Source: Caenorhabditis remanei
Taxonomy: Eukaryota > Nematoda > Chromadorea > Rhabditida > Rhabditidae
DNA: 64,000 nucleotides
Assembly: GCF_010183535.1 (NCBI RefSeq)
Contig: NC_071332.1
Location: 22,258,001-22,322,000, forward strand
Reading direction: 5' to 3'
The notes under the pieces are model-generated. The model saw nothing but the letters and a program-made list of their open reading frames with translations, searched no databases and had not been told where the DNA came from. Each line of letters opens with the position of its first letter. Within the stretch, counting starts at the first letter, position 1. Made by a program: the position numbers and the translations under genes. This document shows, piece after piece, positions 1 to 11,171 of this stretch.

Positions 1-1890
1 TAGTCCTTCGGTGTTCTAAGTCTTTGATTCCTGCTGAGCTGCTCAGAACAATATTCTAGTTATCCTTCCTTTGAACCCCAAACCAAAGAAACTAACTGGT
101 GCGCCTTGTCCGCTTTTCTTTATTTAACTAAACTACTTATCCAAATAGCCTGTCCTCGATTACTAATTCTCGATCCAATTCCTTGAGGTGTCATAACACT
201 AACAAGATAAGCATCTGTCCTATTATCCCTCGCTCGCTCTCTAAGCTTTCACTCATTTAGTATAAATCCACATCTTTTCGGGGTCCCCCTGTTTCATTTT
301 CCTAATGCCCCTACCCCTTCTGGATCTGTCGGGGGGTGAAAAGAGCACATCACCGGAAGCTGGTAGCAGCCGGGTGGAGAGGAGGGCTCTAACAGATAGT
401 GTGCATGAAGATAGGCAGCTCTAACCGATTTGTTTCCTGTTTTTCATCCTTCGTTTTATTTTATTTTATTTTTTGGTGCTCTAGTTTTCTATTCAATGCG
501 AGTTCTTGGATCTTGAAGAGAATTTTACTTGTTTGGGTGATTTTTGATCTGAAATTTGGTTCTTGGCAACTAGGAGACAATGAGTAGTTTTAGCGGTTGG
601 AGTAAAACTTTGTAACAATTTCTTACGGAAAAGATTTTACTGATATCAAGTTTTAGGCAAAGAGTTTTAACGGAATACAATTTCTAAAACATCTTCATCA
701 CTCTGAATTTCAAAAATATATAGTTCGAGAATCTACATTAGCTCGAATATTAAAAAAATCTAAAAGATTGTGTTGTCCAGTTCAAAGTTTGATCTCCACC
801 GCGCTAACGTCGTAGCTTGATTTTAAAAAAACGTTCAGGCTTTGAAAGTGTTTTTAATTTTTATTTACATCAAGAGTCATTTAAAAACAATTCAATTTCA
901 ACATTTTGATCAGTTCTAGATTAGTGCTGCTAGGAATCTGAAACCTGGATCGTTATGCCACTAGGCCAATCTTCCAATTTTTCCCAAAATGAAGTTTTCA
1001 CAAGTTTTTTCCCTCTTAGTATTTTTCCGCTCTACTACTGACAAAAATAAAAAAATACACACAATCCAATTTGTCTTCTTCATGACTAAAAAGTGTTTCT
1101 TTTCCAACACACCTCCTCTTAAATAATTCACAACTATAGTACACTTGCCCTCCCCATCTAACTTCTGAATATTACCAGTCTTCATCTACCAAATTATGAC
1201 TTTTCCCTCCTCCTTCCCGCGCCCAATTGAAATAGTCAGTACTCCAGAAGGGTAGACCGCCCGTAAAATTCTGAAGTGTTTTCCTTTTTCTTCCCAATTC
1301 AGATGAAGATCCTGTTTCGCCTTCTTCTTGAAAAGTTCTCCCTCTCCTCAACTTTTATGTGTCCCCACCCCTACTTATGTATTCTATTCTGGATGTGTGT
1401 CTTCTCGAGAAGAGATAGAAGAAGCTTTTGACAAAAAAGAGGGGTGGAGTCTGGTTTATGCAACTTTTCGGGTGTGGGCCATCCCAAAGAAGTCAGAAGA
1501 AAGTTTTTTGGCAAAAGCATCAAAAATTTCTCGATGAACTTAAAACTGGAATTATATGTTACTCACTAAAACTTGAATCAAATTTTTTTCGTTTTTTTTA
1601 TTCTTCATGTTTTTTCTTGCTTCTTCTTCTTCAACATGATAGAAAAAGTTTTCACTGTGAAGACTCGGATTCTCAATTTCAGATTTCAGTCGGTTCTCGT
1701 CTAGAAAAGTGGAAATTCGATTCTTTTTCTTATTCTCCTAACGATGTGTGACTTTTTGTGTTATGTAAACAACGGACCCCCTCTCAAAACAGCTGTCCTT
1801 CCATACTCTCTAAAACTTTTTATCTTCTTATTTTGAGATTCCAAATATTGTGTTTCCTTTATTTTTCCCCCCCAAGAAAAAAAAATTCAG
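1..1890. other. Upstream non-coding stretch
   Basis: I see no convincing gene here. The stretch is AT-rich with T-runs (for example around 450-475) and only short unsupported open frames. The last part should hold the promoter of the Ly6-like gene that starts at 1891. Confidence 0.5.
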
Positions 1891-3268
1891 ATGCGTTCAC
1901 TCACCCACCTTGCACATCTTCTGATCTCTCTTCTCCTCCTCCTCCAACTGCCACGTGGCACCGATGGAATAGAATGTTACTCGGGTTCTCAATTACAAGT
2001 CATCAATTGTCCCTCAATGTCATGTATTAAACAGACACTTGGCTTGGATACGGTACGTTTTTATTGGTTTTGGTCTACGTAGACATGGGTTTAATGTTTT
2101 GACAACAGGAAAAAGATTAGTCACGGTTCGCTAACGTTTTGATGTTGCGGAGTGGCTGGTAGAAAACGTAAATAAAGAAATTCGGGGGTGTCCTGCAAAG
2201 CATTTACAATTTATTCTGATACCTGTAGGAATCTTCTTTTTAAAAAGCTTGAAACTTAATATTGTGCGCTGAGAAATGTACCAAAATGTAGATATTGTCG
2301 AGTTCTATATCCATGATTCACTAACAGCCAGATGACTAGCCGTTAATGCCGAGATAAAACGTCAAAAACGCGAAAATGGCCAAAAAAAGGCATTCGCGAC
2401 ACATTTGGAAATAGTCATACGGTCCGTAGTAGGTCACGGATTTAGAACTTGGCGAGCTCTACATTTTGGTATATTTTTTCGATTCCTAATATTCATTTTG
2501 AAGCAAGTTACGCCCCGTAGGCCTGTTTCGCTCCGGTTTGTAAGTATGCTAAAAAATTGGGACACTCGAGTATCAATCTGAAATTATTCTTGAAATCTCG
2601 ATTTCTGTAAGTAAAAACTACCTTCTGTCACAGTTTAAACGCCCCAGTGACACCCCAGACCAATAACTTTTCCAACAGTTTTATTATAACAATTCTCTTT
2701 TGTTGTCCTTGACTTCACACAATTGCCGAATGGATAATTACCCCTCTACCCCTTTTTTGTACCTCGATTTCGCGGAACGCATCTCCTCTCCTAATTATCG
2801 GTTATACTCTTCCCATTCTATTTTCTTTTCTAAAGTCCTTGAAATTTTGTGGATTTTGGAAGGAAAGGGTGAGATGCGTGTGAAATTGTCACTTCATCAA
2901 TCATTTTCAAGGGAGAAAGGGATTACTGTCACTTTTCACTTTTCTCTGGGGGACTCTGAAACTTATTTAAAGTTGGAAGAACTTGAAATCTCGTCAATGA
3001 TATTTTTTGTCAAAAAATACCTATTTTTAGGAGTTCAGTACATTAAAAAATCCTCTATATTTTATTTCTTACATTTCAGGTCCGCTACTGCGACGGCACC
3101 GGCGTCTCCTCGATCTGCCAAACCTACCGTATCGTCGAGACCTGCGATACCATCCCAAATCTCGGATACATTTGTTGCTGTGGTGGTGACCTGTGTAACT
3201 CCACATTAAGTAAATCATCTGGTCTATTTTTGATGGGTTCGGTGCTGCTCATTTTCCTGTTCTTTTAA
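1891..3268 (+). CDS. Ly6/three-finger-like small GPI-type surface protein
   Basis: Two exons, 1891-2052 and 3080-3268, join in phase to give 116 residues. A signal peptide (Leu-rich, residues 1-25) is followed by a cysteine-rich body. That body ends in CCCGGDLCN, which matches the CCxxDxCN signature closing Ly6/uPAR-type three-finger domains. After it come Ser/Thr residues and a hydrophobic tail ending in LLIFLFF with nothing charged after it, the layout of a GPI-anchor signal. The start is chosen because ATTCAG, a trans-splice acceptor, touches the ATG. An AATAAA lies at 3394-3399. The 1,027-bp intron carries a palindromic repeat. Family assignment rests on the Cys motif; ligand and role are unknown. 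Worm Ly6 proteins of this kind are often neuronal or epidermal surface proteins, but nothing here shows the tissue. Confidence 0.85.
2220..2550. repeat. Palindromic element, 'ATACCAAAATGTAGATCTCG' family, copy 1
   Basis: The left arm reads CCAAAATGTAGATATTG near 2281 and the right arm its inverse, CTACATTTTGGTATATTTT, near 2460. The copy is degenerate and lies in the intron of the Ly6-like gene. Related copies occur near 27990, 29450/30020, 31542, 54872 and 55435. Boundaries are approximate. Confidence 0.7.
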
Positions 3269-3850
3269 TTTTTTTTCTTTTTTGAGCTAGATGTTTTGTT
3301 AATTCGGGTTAAATTCTTTAATGTTTTAGAGTCCTATTTTCATAGTCAATTGATTGTTTTAAGAGATTTAGAACATTTTGCTTCGGGTGTCGAAATAAAG
3401 ATTTACTTTTTTTGTTGATTATTCATCACGACAAATATATGAGCAGTAATTTGACAATCGGACGCAAAAGGGTCAATCTAGTAGAAATCGGAGAGAGTAA
3501 GGTTGAAAAGATGACGATCGGAATAACTTAATTTAAAAAATTCTAAATACAACCACATCCCAAATTATTGAGCCTCTCTCTCTTGACCCTGCATGCTTTT
3601 TATCCCGATCAAAAAACACACCATTCCAACTGTTTGAACGCAAAGTTTGTTTCAATCACCTCTCTTTTGATACATCAGAAACTAAAAAGATGCAAATATT
3701 CTGTTAATCCGGTGCCAAAAAATAGGCGGGGCATTGATCGGGATGTATAATGTATGGGAACAAATCTGGAGTGAATTGGTATAAATGGAATTCTGAAAAA
3801 GGGCAATATACTCGCTTTGAACCTACTTTGATTGTTTTCTATACTTCATA

Positions 3851-4654
3851 ATGAGAGCACTGTTCCTTACTGTAGCGCTTATCGTCCTCCACACTGTCAA
3901 CTGCGCTGACAATCGTTTAGCTATGGCCACAAAGTGTGTGAACACTCTTGGAATCACTTTTTACACTGCTGCACAGCTGAACACTATCTTCGCGTGTGCT
4001 GACCCGCAGGTTTATGCAACTCCAACAAATACGACAGCTATGATTTCAGGTAGGCAGTCTTATAAACATTCCATTATAAAATTTTTCATTTTTCAGTAGC
4101 TAAAGACTGCATCATCAACAATTCCGGTTCAAAAGCTCTCGCAGCTCTCAGTCTGTATACAAACAGTAAGCTTCAGGCTTGAAAATTAATCTAATTTTCA
4201 ATTTCCAGTCAACAGTTGTCTCAGTCCGGACGACATTCTTACATTGGCCACGGAATGGGCAACTCCATTGACGAAGCTAACAAAGACATTGACCAATAAG
4301 GTTTTTTTTGATTGTGTGTTGAAATTCTGTTAATTTTTTTTATTCAGTGTCTCAAAAAGATCAAAACATGTAAAGCAGCTGGTACCGCACAAGAAGCATG
4401 TCTTCAGAAGTTGTACACCCTCGCAAAAGCAGCAATCACTAAAGCTTATGTGGATAAGATTTGTAAGAAGTTTGTGAAGCAGGTAAGTAGATGGTTAAAA
4501 TAATGATTTAAAACATTTGATTTGCATAATATTTTGTATAACCAACTTCATTTTACAGAACCTGAGCAAATCCCAATACGCGTGTGGTGTCAAATATGCT
4601 CCACAGGTCATGACAATAACTGGTTACAAGTGTGCAACATTGACAATCACCTAA
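3851..4654 (+). CDS. Secreted cysteine-rich protein, nematode type, function unknown
   Basis: Five exons (3851-4049, 4097-4165, 4209-4300, 4348-4482, 4559-4654) join in phase to 196 residues. Residues 1-19 form a signal peptide ending in VNCAD. The mature protein has about ten cysteines scattered through mostly helical-looking sequence, with Lys-rich segments such as CLKKIKTCKAA and ITKAYVDKICKKF, and no membrane segment. The size, signal peptide and cysteine spacing recall the nematode T20D4.11-like (DUF19) class, but I cannot confirm a family. AATAAA-type signals lie near 4676-4735. It sits between two Ly6-like genes, so the three may be independent secreted or surface proteins rather than a unit. 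The gene model is well supported by phase; the function is unassigned. Confidence 0.8.
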
Positions 4655-4863
4655 GATGTCAAAAAGATTTCGTTGAAATAAAAGTACGAAAAATAAAGAT
4701 TTTGTTGAATTGCAAAGAAAGATTTATTCAATAAAAGAAGAGAAGACAAATAATTTTACAGAAAATTCTAAAGAAGTTTTGATCATAATATCTTACCCAT
4801 AGCGTATCACATTTTTTTGCGATAAAAAAGTTTTAGATGGAAATTCTTCCCAATATCAATGTA

Positions 4864-5558
4864 TTAATAAATTCCCCTGAATATCCACACAATTGGGAAT
4901 ACGATGGTGAGAATATATTTCTGTAGGCGTGACGAGTTACAGTAGTCCGTGTTGCAACAACAGACGTCACCAAGGTCTCCGGCGTTGAAGCACATTTGCA
5001 TTGGAGCACGACGAGAGCTTCGGGACGAAGAGGACGACATTTTTGGGATAGGGGCGGCTGGAATGTATGTCAGTTAGAATCGATATCAATCGTTGACCAA
5101 CCTTGTGATGCTGGTCCGCCAAGAGAGATGGGAAAGTTAGAATAGTCTGTCGAGATTGTTCTTGGAATTCCGTGCATCGCGTACATTGAGCAGAGTGAGA
5201 TTTGCGAGATAGAGTTGCCTGTAAAAAGATTGTTTTATCTAACGAAGCATTGTCACAGTAAAAAAGTCAACTTTTTCTGATATTCCGATTGTTATATAGT
5301 TGTTTATTTCCAATTTTATTCAGCCTTTGTTACATAACTCACCATCACAAGATCTTTGTACAGGCCCATTCTTGGATGTGATTGAGACACAGTATGACTG
5401 GGATGTGCATTGAGTGGCGTATTGAGAGTGACCTAAACATGGTATCTCCTTAATTTTTTGAATGCGGTTCAGAACATACCTGACAAACACTTCAGAATAC
5501 ACTGGACCGGCGCAATTGTGTAGAATATCGAGAATATGATACCATAGTTGATTTTCAT
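4864..5558 (-). CDS. Second Ly6/three-finger-like surface protein
   Basis: Exons 5558-5480, 5432-5343, 5218-5102 and 5057-4864 join in phase to 159 residues. A signal peptide (residues 1-19, ending APVQC) is followed by a cysteine-rich domain beginning ILKCLSG. It has a Ser/Arg-rich insert (SSSSSRSSRRA) and closes with VCCCNTDYCN, the CCxxDxCN Ly6 signature. A hydrophobic C-terminal segment (ILTIVFPIVWIF) ends in RGIY, fitting a GPI-anchor signal or a C-terminal membrane anchor. TTTCAG lies just before the start codon and serves as trans-splice acceptor. It resembles the Ly6-like gene at 1891-3268 in domain type but has different intron positions and an insert, so the two are old or unrelated members of the class. 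Role unknown. Confidence 0.85.
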
Positions 5559-5649
5559 TCTGAAAGTTGTTTTTCTGGTTTTCAAAAACAAAGGTAGAGA
5601 GAAGAAGCGAAGTTCGGAATAAAAAAGTATAAGAAGTTTCAGGATTTCT

Positions 5650-5840
5650 GCTGATCAGGCCTATGGCCCCGAGTGACCGTGAAGTTATAGGACGAGGTCT
5701 ATATCATTGAAAAGCTAAGTAAACGCTGATTTCAAATATATATTTAGTTTTGGCCCTCGAGTCCTGGTATTCGAGAAAAACGAGGTTAAAGTTTAGACCA
5801 TTGTCAAGGTATTACCTTACCGACATGTGAAAGATAAATG
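5650..5840. repeat. Half copy of the 'CTGGTATTCGAGAAAAAC' palindrome family
   Basis: The stretch AAATATATATTTAGTTTT followed by CCTGGTATTCGAGAAAAAC is shared with 30906-31180, where the same sequence is present as a full inverted repeat. Only one arm is evident here. Confidence 0.6.
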
Positions 5841-6258
5841 AATGGTCGATGTTATCAACAGTACAGTAAAAAAATATAGTTTGACCGACGCTCCTTAACG
5901 CTAAGCAGGCCCAATCTAGCCAAAAAGCGTACAACTTTTTTCACAATTTCAGAGAAAAAGGGTCAGAGAAGCAGAGAAAAAAGATGAAATTATTAAAAAT
6001 TCGTGGGTGTATAAATAAATATGCTCCCTTTCTCTCTTTTTGGTGTGTGAGAAATTCAAAAGGAACGAAAAAAAACATTTTCGAAATTTTGGCAGGAGGG
6101 TCAAGAGAAGCAAAGAGGTTCAGAAGGGGAAAAGTGGAGGAGAAGAAAGATATGGAAATGAGATCTTTCCTGAATTAGAAGTAGAAGAATATAAAGAGGA
6201 GTTGATCTGCACTTTTTTGAAAAAGAGAAAGGTTTTTTAAGCTTCTTATTGTCGCAAC

Positions 6259-6370
6259 AAAAAAGTTCCGACATTTTTTCCCCCTCGGTGTTTGCGGACT
6301 CAAGCCAAAATTTGATAATTTTGGCTTGAGTCCGCAAACACCGACGAGGAAAAAATGTCGGAACTTTTTT
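6259..6370. repeat. Near-perfect hairpin, 54-bp arms, 4-bp loop
   Basis: Arms 6259-6312 and 6317-6370 are inverse complements with two mismatches by eye (ccccc against cctcg). The loop is TGAT. The arms contain GTTCCGACATTTTTT and TCGGTGTTTGCGGACTC. If transcribed it would form a long, nearly perfect double-stranded stem. Confidence 0.9.
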
Positions 6371-6840
6371 ATTTCGATAATAGTCGGTTTTAGAACTGGT
6401 TTAAATTTTATGTATTTGCTTCTGAAAATAATTATTTAAGAATATTAGAACCGTGTTTTTGGCTCAAAACCATGACTTATTCTAACTTTCTTTATAGTCT
6501 AATGAAATCAATCAAATAGCCGCAAAAAATATTCACCTGTTGCTCTTTTTTCCCTTTTCTATAACAAGGTATACAAACATAGAGCTCTTACTAGACGGGA
6601 CAAAAATTAAGTTTATGCGATTTCCTACTCTGAGCGGAGGATATACACGGCAGGGATCATAAAATGGGTAAGAGTTTATTCAAAGTGACACAAATATAAA
6701 GAGACCCGTAAGTACTCAGGTGTATCACTATAGCTATTGACATAGACTTTTTGTGACATAACTTTTGGGATGGGAAAGGAAGAGTTAAGGTGCGTCTTGG
6801 CATCGGAAAATTGTTTTATGCGTAGTGGTTGCTTAGGGAG

Positions 6841-7451
6841 CAGGGCTGTGCGGCAACAAGTTGCCGGTTGCCGAAATTGCCGAAATTGCCGAAGTTTTAG
6901 TTGCCGTGTTGCCGTTGCCGAATTCGGCAACTCATGTTTCGGCAACAGTTTGAGGTTGCCGAATTTCGGCAACAGTTTTCCGGCAACTCGGCAACAACGT
7001 TAATTTTTCTTTTCGTGATAAATGTTTGCAATTTTACAGAAAAAATCAGTGAAAAGATTTAATTTGGGCAAGACCCGCGGAAAAAACTAGCCATGCAAAT
7101 TTAACATACTGTAGTCGAATTTCGGCGGTAACTTCAAAAAAGTCTTGATTTTGACAAAAACCAAAGAATTAATGGAAAATAGTTGATTTTAAGAATGTTT
7201 AGTGTTTTCACAAGCTCTCTTTATGATTTCTTGTCTCATTTGTAGATTTTTGTTATTAGGTTTGAGGGAACATAACTTTTTATGAGACTTTAGTAAAAAA
7301 TACTACTGTTGCCGAAAGTTGCCGAAAGTTGCCGAATGTTGCCGAGTTCAAATTTCGGCAAGTTGCCGAGTTGCCGAAAGTTGCCGAAGCATGAATTGCC
7401 TAGTTGCCGAGTTGCCGAGTTGCCGAAAAAATCTGTTGCCGCACAGCCCTG
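6841..7451. mobile_element. hAT-like miniature inverted-repeat element with 8-bp target duplication
   Basis: The terminal inverted repeats are CAGGGCTGTGCGGCAAC (6841-6857) and its exact inverse complement (7435-7451). The 8-bp direct repeat TTAGGGAG flanks both sides (6833-6840 and 7452-7459). An 8-bp duplication plus CAGGG ends is the hAT superfamily signature. Subterminal regions on both sides are packed with GTTGCCGA-type short repeats in opposite orientation. No transposase frame is present, so it is a non-autonomous element. Confidence 0.9.
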
Positions 7452-10241
7452 TTAGGGAGGACCCGGAATGGCGCAATTTCAAACTTGGATACTGAGCAGC
7501 CCCAAGGAAAGTGTCATGGACTGATTAGAAATAATATTTTAGAGCAGCGAAGGCCAACTTTCTCGATGGGAACGTCACACATTGCTAGGTCATGGGCGGG
7601 ACCTACCTGTCTCGAGATATGACTCTCTCAACACTTCTATATCCAAATATTACGCAAGATCAAAAAAGCGACCCCTCAACTATTTGCATAACCAATTATA
7701 ACTGTATGTTTGTAGTGGTTGGAGTTTGTTTGGGGTAGCTGGGGGATAGCCGACAAAAAAGGGAACAGTATGAGAGGGTGGAGAAGGACTAAAGTGAATG
7801 GGTTGCTAAGGAGAACCAGCTATAGGGTATGTTCAGTGGATTGAGCCATACTTAGAGCCTCTAAGTTAGAGGCAGTTCTCTAGAAAGTAACAACCTAGAC
7901 CATTAAACAGCTTTACTCAAGTTTTCATCACTGTTCCCCAACGGAAATTATTTTTTCACTGAAACCTTTTCTCTATGAAAAACATGTTACCCCAATCTCC
8001 TAATGCATTCTCATATAGCCCCGCTCTGAATGAGGTGATAAAGTAGGTAACAAAATGTGAGAAATGAGGGTAGAGGGAGCCCCTTTGATGAAATGCCGAC
8101 ACAACGAAAACATGTCCATAGAACCGTCTTATAGAGTCAGCTGGACGTAAAAATGAAGTAAGAGAATGTGGAGGGAAAGTCAGTCGGGCAGATGCTGAAA
8201 CAAGGGATGAAACGAAGCGGAAAGTTGAAGACTAGTGAGGTAAAAAGTTTTAATTAATGAGCAAGGCTTACGTAATAAGGGGAGGAGGGAAAGTTAATAG
8301 GGAGAAGGAAGAGTCAGTGGGAAGAAAAATAATGGAGGGGTTATTATATGTTAGTTAGAAAAGAAGGGGCAAGAATGAGAATGGTATTTGTTATTTATCG
8401 TGAAAAATTTAACTACCCGAATATCTGCTACTATCATTCAGACCGGGTGATTGGCGCCAAAATTCGAAATTCAAATTTTTTCCAAACTTTTTGAACTTTT
8501 AGGTTTTTTTCGCGAAAAGTCAAATAATCGACTATGATTCAAAATTAGAACAAATTCTGAAGAATCATCAAACATTTGCACATTTTCGATAAAAAATTGA
8601 AAAAATTGGTTCATTTTTTGAAGCCTTCCTTCGACCCGGCCTTGGCGTTCGGGCCTTGACAAATATTCTAAATACGTTCGAAATAAAACAAAAAAGTCAC
8701 TCACTCATAAGACACTCTTCTCTTTTCTCCACTTCTCCTTTTTCTCCCCCAACAGCACCACGCGAAGAAGTTAATTTCATTTGAATGTAAAATTGGCACA
8801 AAATATAATAGACATACACTAGTTTCTGTGGTGCATGCACCAAGTAGTAGCAAAAGGCAACACCATTTAACACAATTAAATGCGTGGAAAAATGGAGGGG
8901 GAGAGAGGAAATAATTGGAAAATTGTTATTTTATCGATATTTATGGGATATGAATATAAAGATAGAAAGAGAGCTATTAAATTTTGCGTACGTTTTTTTG
9001 TATTAGTAATGAGGGAAATAAGACGGAAGTGAAATTGAAATTTGTTTTGACAGTATGAAACTCACGGCAATAAGAAAAAGTCAATTCGTTGTATTCATGG
9101 TATAACTACCCTTTGAGCATAAAGTGTTCCAACATTTTACATACCTGGTTTAAAGACAGGAGAATAGGCAAAAATCATAACTTTTCAATTCATAGGAATT
9201 AAGATTATGTATAGAATTCAAGAAAGTTGGAAAGAAGAGATTTATTACAACTACATACTTTTTTCCTATATTTCTTCTAAACTATAAAAAACGAAACAAG
9301 ACCTGACTAGCCGGGGGGAGGAGTGGTGTGGTTATGACATACACCTCCCCTTTTTTTTTGAAGAATCGAAGGAGTGGAGAGGAGAGATATATCAGAAGAT
9401 ACATACATTCAAACTGCTCCAGTTTTCACATTCAATTGGCTCATTAGACCAGGAGAATGGAATGATGGAGGTATGATGTTGAATAGAAATCAGAGATTGG
9501 TATTTTCTTCTGCTGCCGACTGGGAGGTTATTTTGACTATATTCCTCTAAAAAAATATCTGCGTTTCTGAATTCCGAATTTCAGTCTCTCCGGAAAAACA
9601 ATTTCGAAACCTTCTCACCGCTTCGGGTGGGTTGAAAGAGTAAATAAACAACCTCTCTCTCTATCTTGAAATTATTTTTTCCCAAATTTTGTGTTTGCTT
9701 TTTTCAGCTTGACACATATATACTACTGAAATAGACTCGGAAGAAATAAGGAAGCGAAAAAATCCGGAGGGTGCTGGAAAAAAAGAAGTGAAGTGTATTA
9801 TGTGTGCAGGTGTGAGGTGGGCAAAAAATTGGTGTCAAAAAAAATTGAATGAATACGAATTCATTATATAATCTTGGTGGAGAGATTTCAGTTTTTTTGT
9901 TTTTTTTTCAATACTGCTTGTCAGGTTTTGCGTAGGTAGGCATGTTATCAAAAAAGGGAAATTAGATATATGTATTTCTCAATACTACCATTGACAACAC
10001 GCATGCATACATTCAAACACACAATCGTCATCACAGGTTCCGGACTGTTAATTCTCGGTAAATAAGATGGGCGGGATAGGAATAGCCTCTTTGAGAAGCG
10101 CTCCCAGAAAATGAAATTAGATAAATAATATTAAGAAGAAACTTAAATTATTATAAAATCAAATTTATATGATAAAAAATATTTGTACCACATATTAGTT
10201 AGACACCCCGAAACATCATCATTAATATATTTTCTAGATGG

Positions 10242-10275
10242 CACGTGTCAAATCAGATAAGATATGATAAGATAG
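10242..10275. promoter_or_regulatory. E-box plus clustered GATA sites
   Basis: CACGTG (10242-10247) is followed within 10 bp by AGATAAG (10255-10261), TGATAAG (10265-10271) and AGATAG (10270-10275). Clusters of WGATAR sites are typical of worm intestinal and epidermal enhancers bound by ELT-type GATA factors. The cluster lies about 200 bp before the ATG of the possible exon at 10471. It is also 0.9 kb past the 3' end of the protease gene, so its target is unclear. Confidence 0.45.
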
Positions 10276-10470
10276 CATAACAAAGAGTCGGTGCTGTTGG
10301 CACATTTCCGTGCGGTTCCTGTTTTTGGTATTATTTGTTCACGAACACTTGCCAGGGGGTGTTAAAGACGCATCTAATTTCTACGAAGTGGTCTCGTAGC
10401 AGAATGCATCATTTGCAGTTCTTTTCAGATCTGCAAAGCTCAAAACCCCTACTCTTTTTCTTTTTCGATC

Positions 10471-10542
10471 ATGAGACCATTCCGCAAAATTCCCAATAAA
10501 TTAGAGCCGCCTCTAACACCCCCGGCACGAGTTCGTGAACAG
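10471..10542 (+). CDS. Possible orphan first exon (24 codons)
   Basis: The ATG at 10471 opens a Pro/Arg-rich frame beginning MRPFRKIPNK and containing PPLTPPARVREQ. It ends at a plausible donor, CAG|GTAATA (10542/10543). The frame could also run on to a stop at 10693-10695 (74 codons). Several TTGCAG/TTTTCAG acceptors lie just upstream. I cannot find a partner exon downstream on the same strand, so this may be the first exon of a gene with a long intron or a chance frame. Function unknown. Confidence 0.25.
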
Positions 10543-11171
10543 GTAATAGCCTCCACAAATGAACGGGGGATCTATATCAACCAATTGATATTTAACAAGT
10601 ATAGATGCTTCCTCGAGAACTACTATGTTTTTCTTTTCTTCCTAATTAACATATCCTCTACGCCACCACGGAAATTTATTCAGAGTGGAAAATAAATTAT
10701 CTAGACAAAGTATAGAAAGAGATTCTGAGAAAAAGAAAAGAAAACAAAAAAAGTTGAAGAAAAAGTTGCACTTTGTAATGGAACAGGAAATTTAGAAAAT
10801 TCCTTTTTTTACTTACTCGAAAGGCTTTTACTACTGGAATTCAAACTTTTTTTCATTTTACCAAAAAATATATAAATCTGTGAGGTAGAAAAGTGAGAAA
10901 ATAATCAAGTTGTTCAATGGAGAAAAAACTCAAAATTCAAAAGAATTCTTTCTTTTTTCATTCATTGTGTCCAAAAAATGTGGAAAATAATCGACTTCCG
11001 ATGTGTATGTGTACGTGTTTTCTATTTTTGTGACTCGTCTTTTTTCATGGAAAAACTGAAGATGGCTAATCTAATCTGGGATCGGAAAAAGACAAAAATA
11101 CGTATTTAGAAAATATAAAATTCGAGAGCAACTGAAAAATCGGTTACATTCATTCAAAATGTGTTAATTAG

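Larger units (their letters stand above)
5559..11171. other. Gene-poor 5.6-kb stretch
   Basis: No supported protein gene. It holds a half-palindrome (5650-5840), a strong hairpin (6259-6370), a hAT-like miniature element (6841-7451), a GATA-site cluster (10242-10275) and one possible orphan exon (10471-10542). The rest is AT-rich with G/A-rich patches (8160-8360) and nothing I recognise. Confidence 0.5.

Noticed and set aside
2700..3209. 169-codon frame overlapping the Ly6 gene
   Set aside because: Runs through the intron into exon 2 in the wrong frame; the Ly6 reading gives the Cys signature and the correct splice phase.
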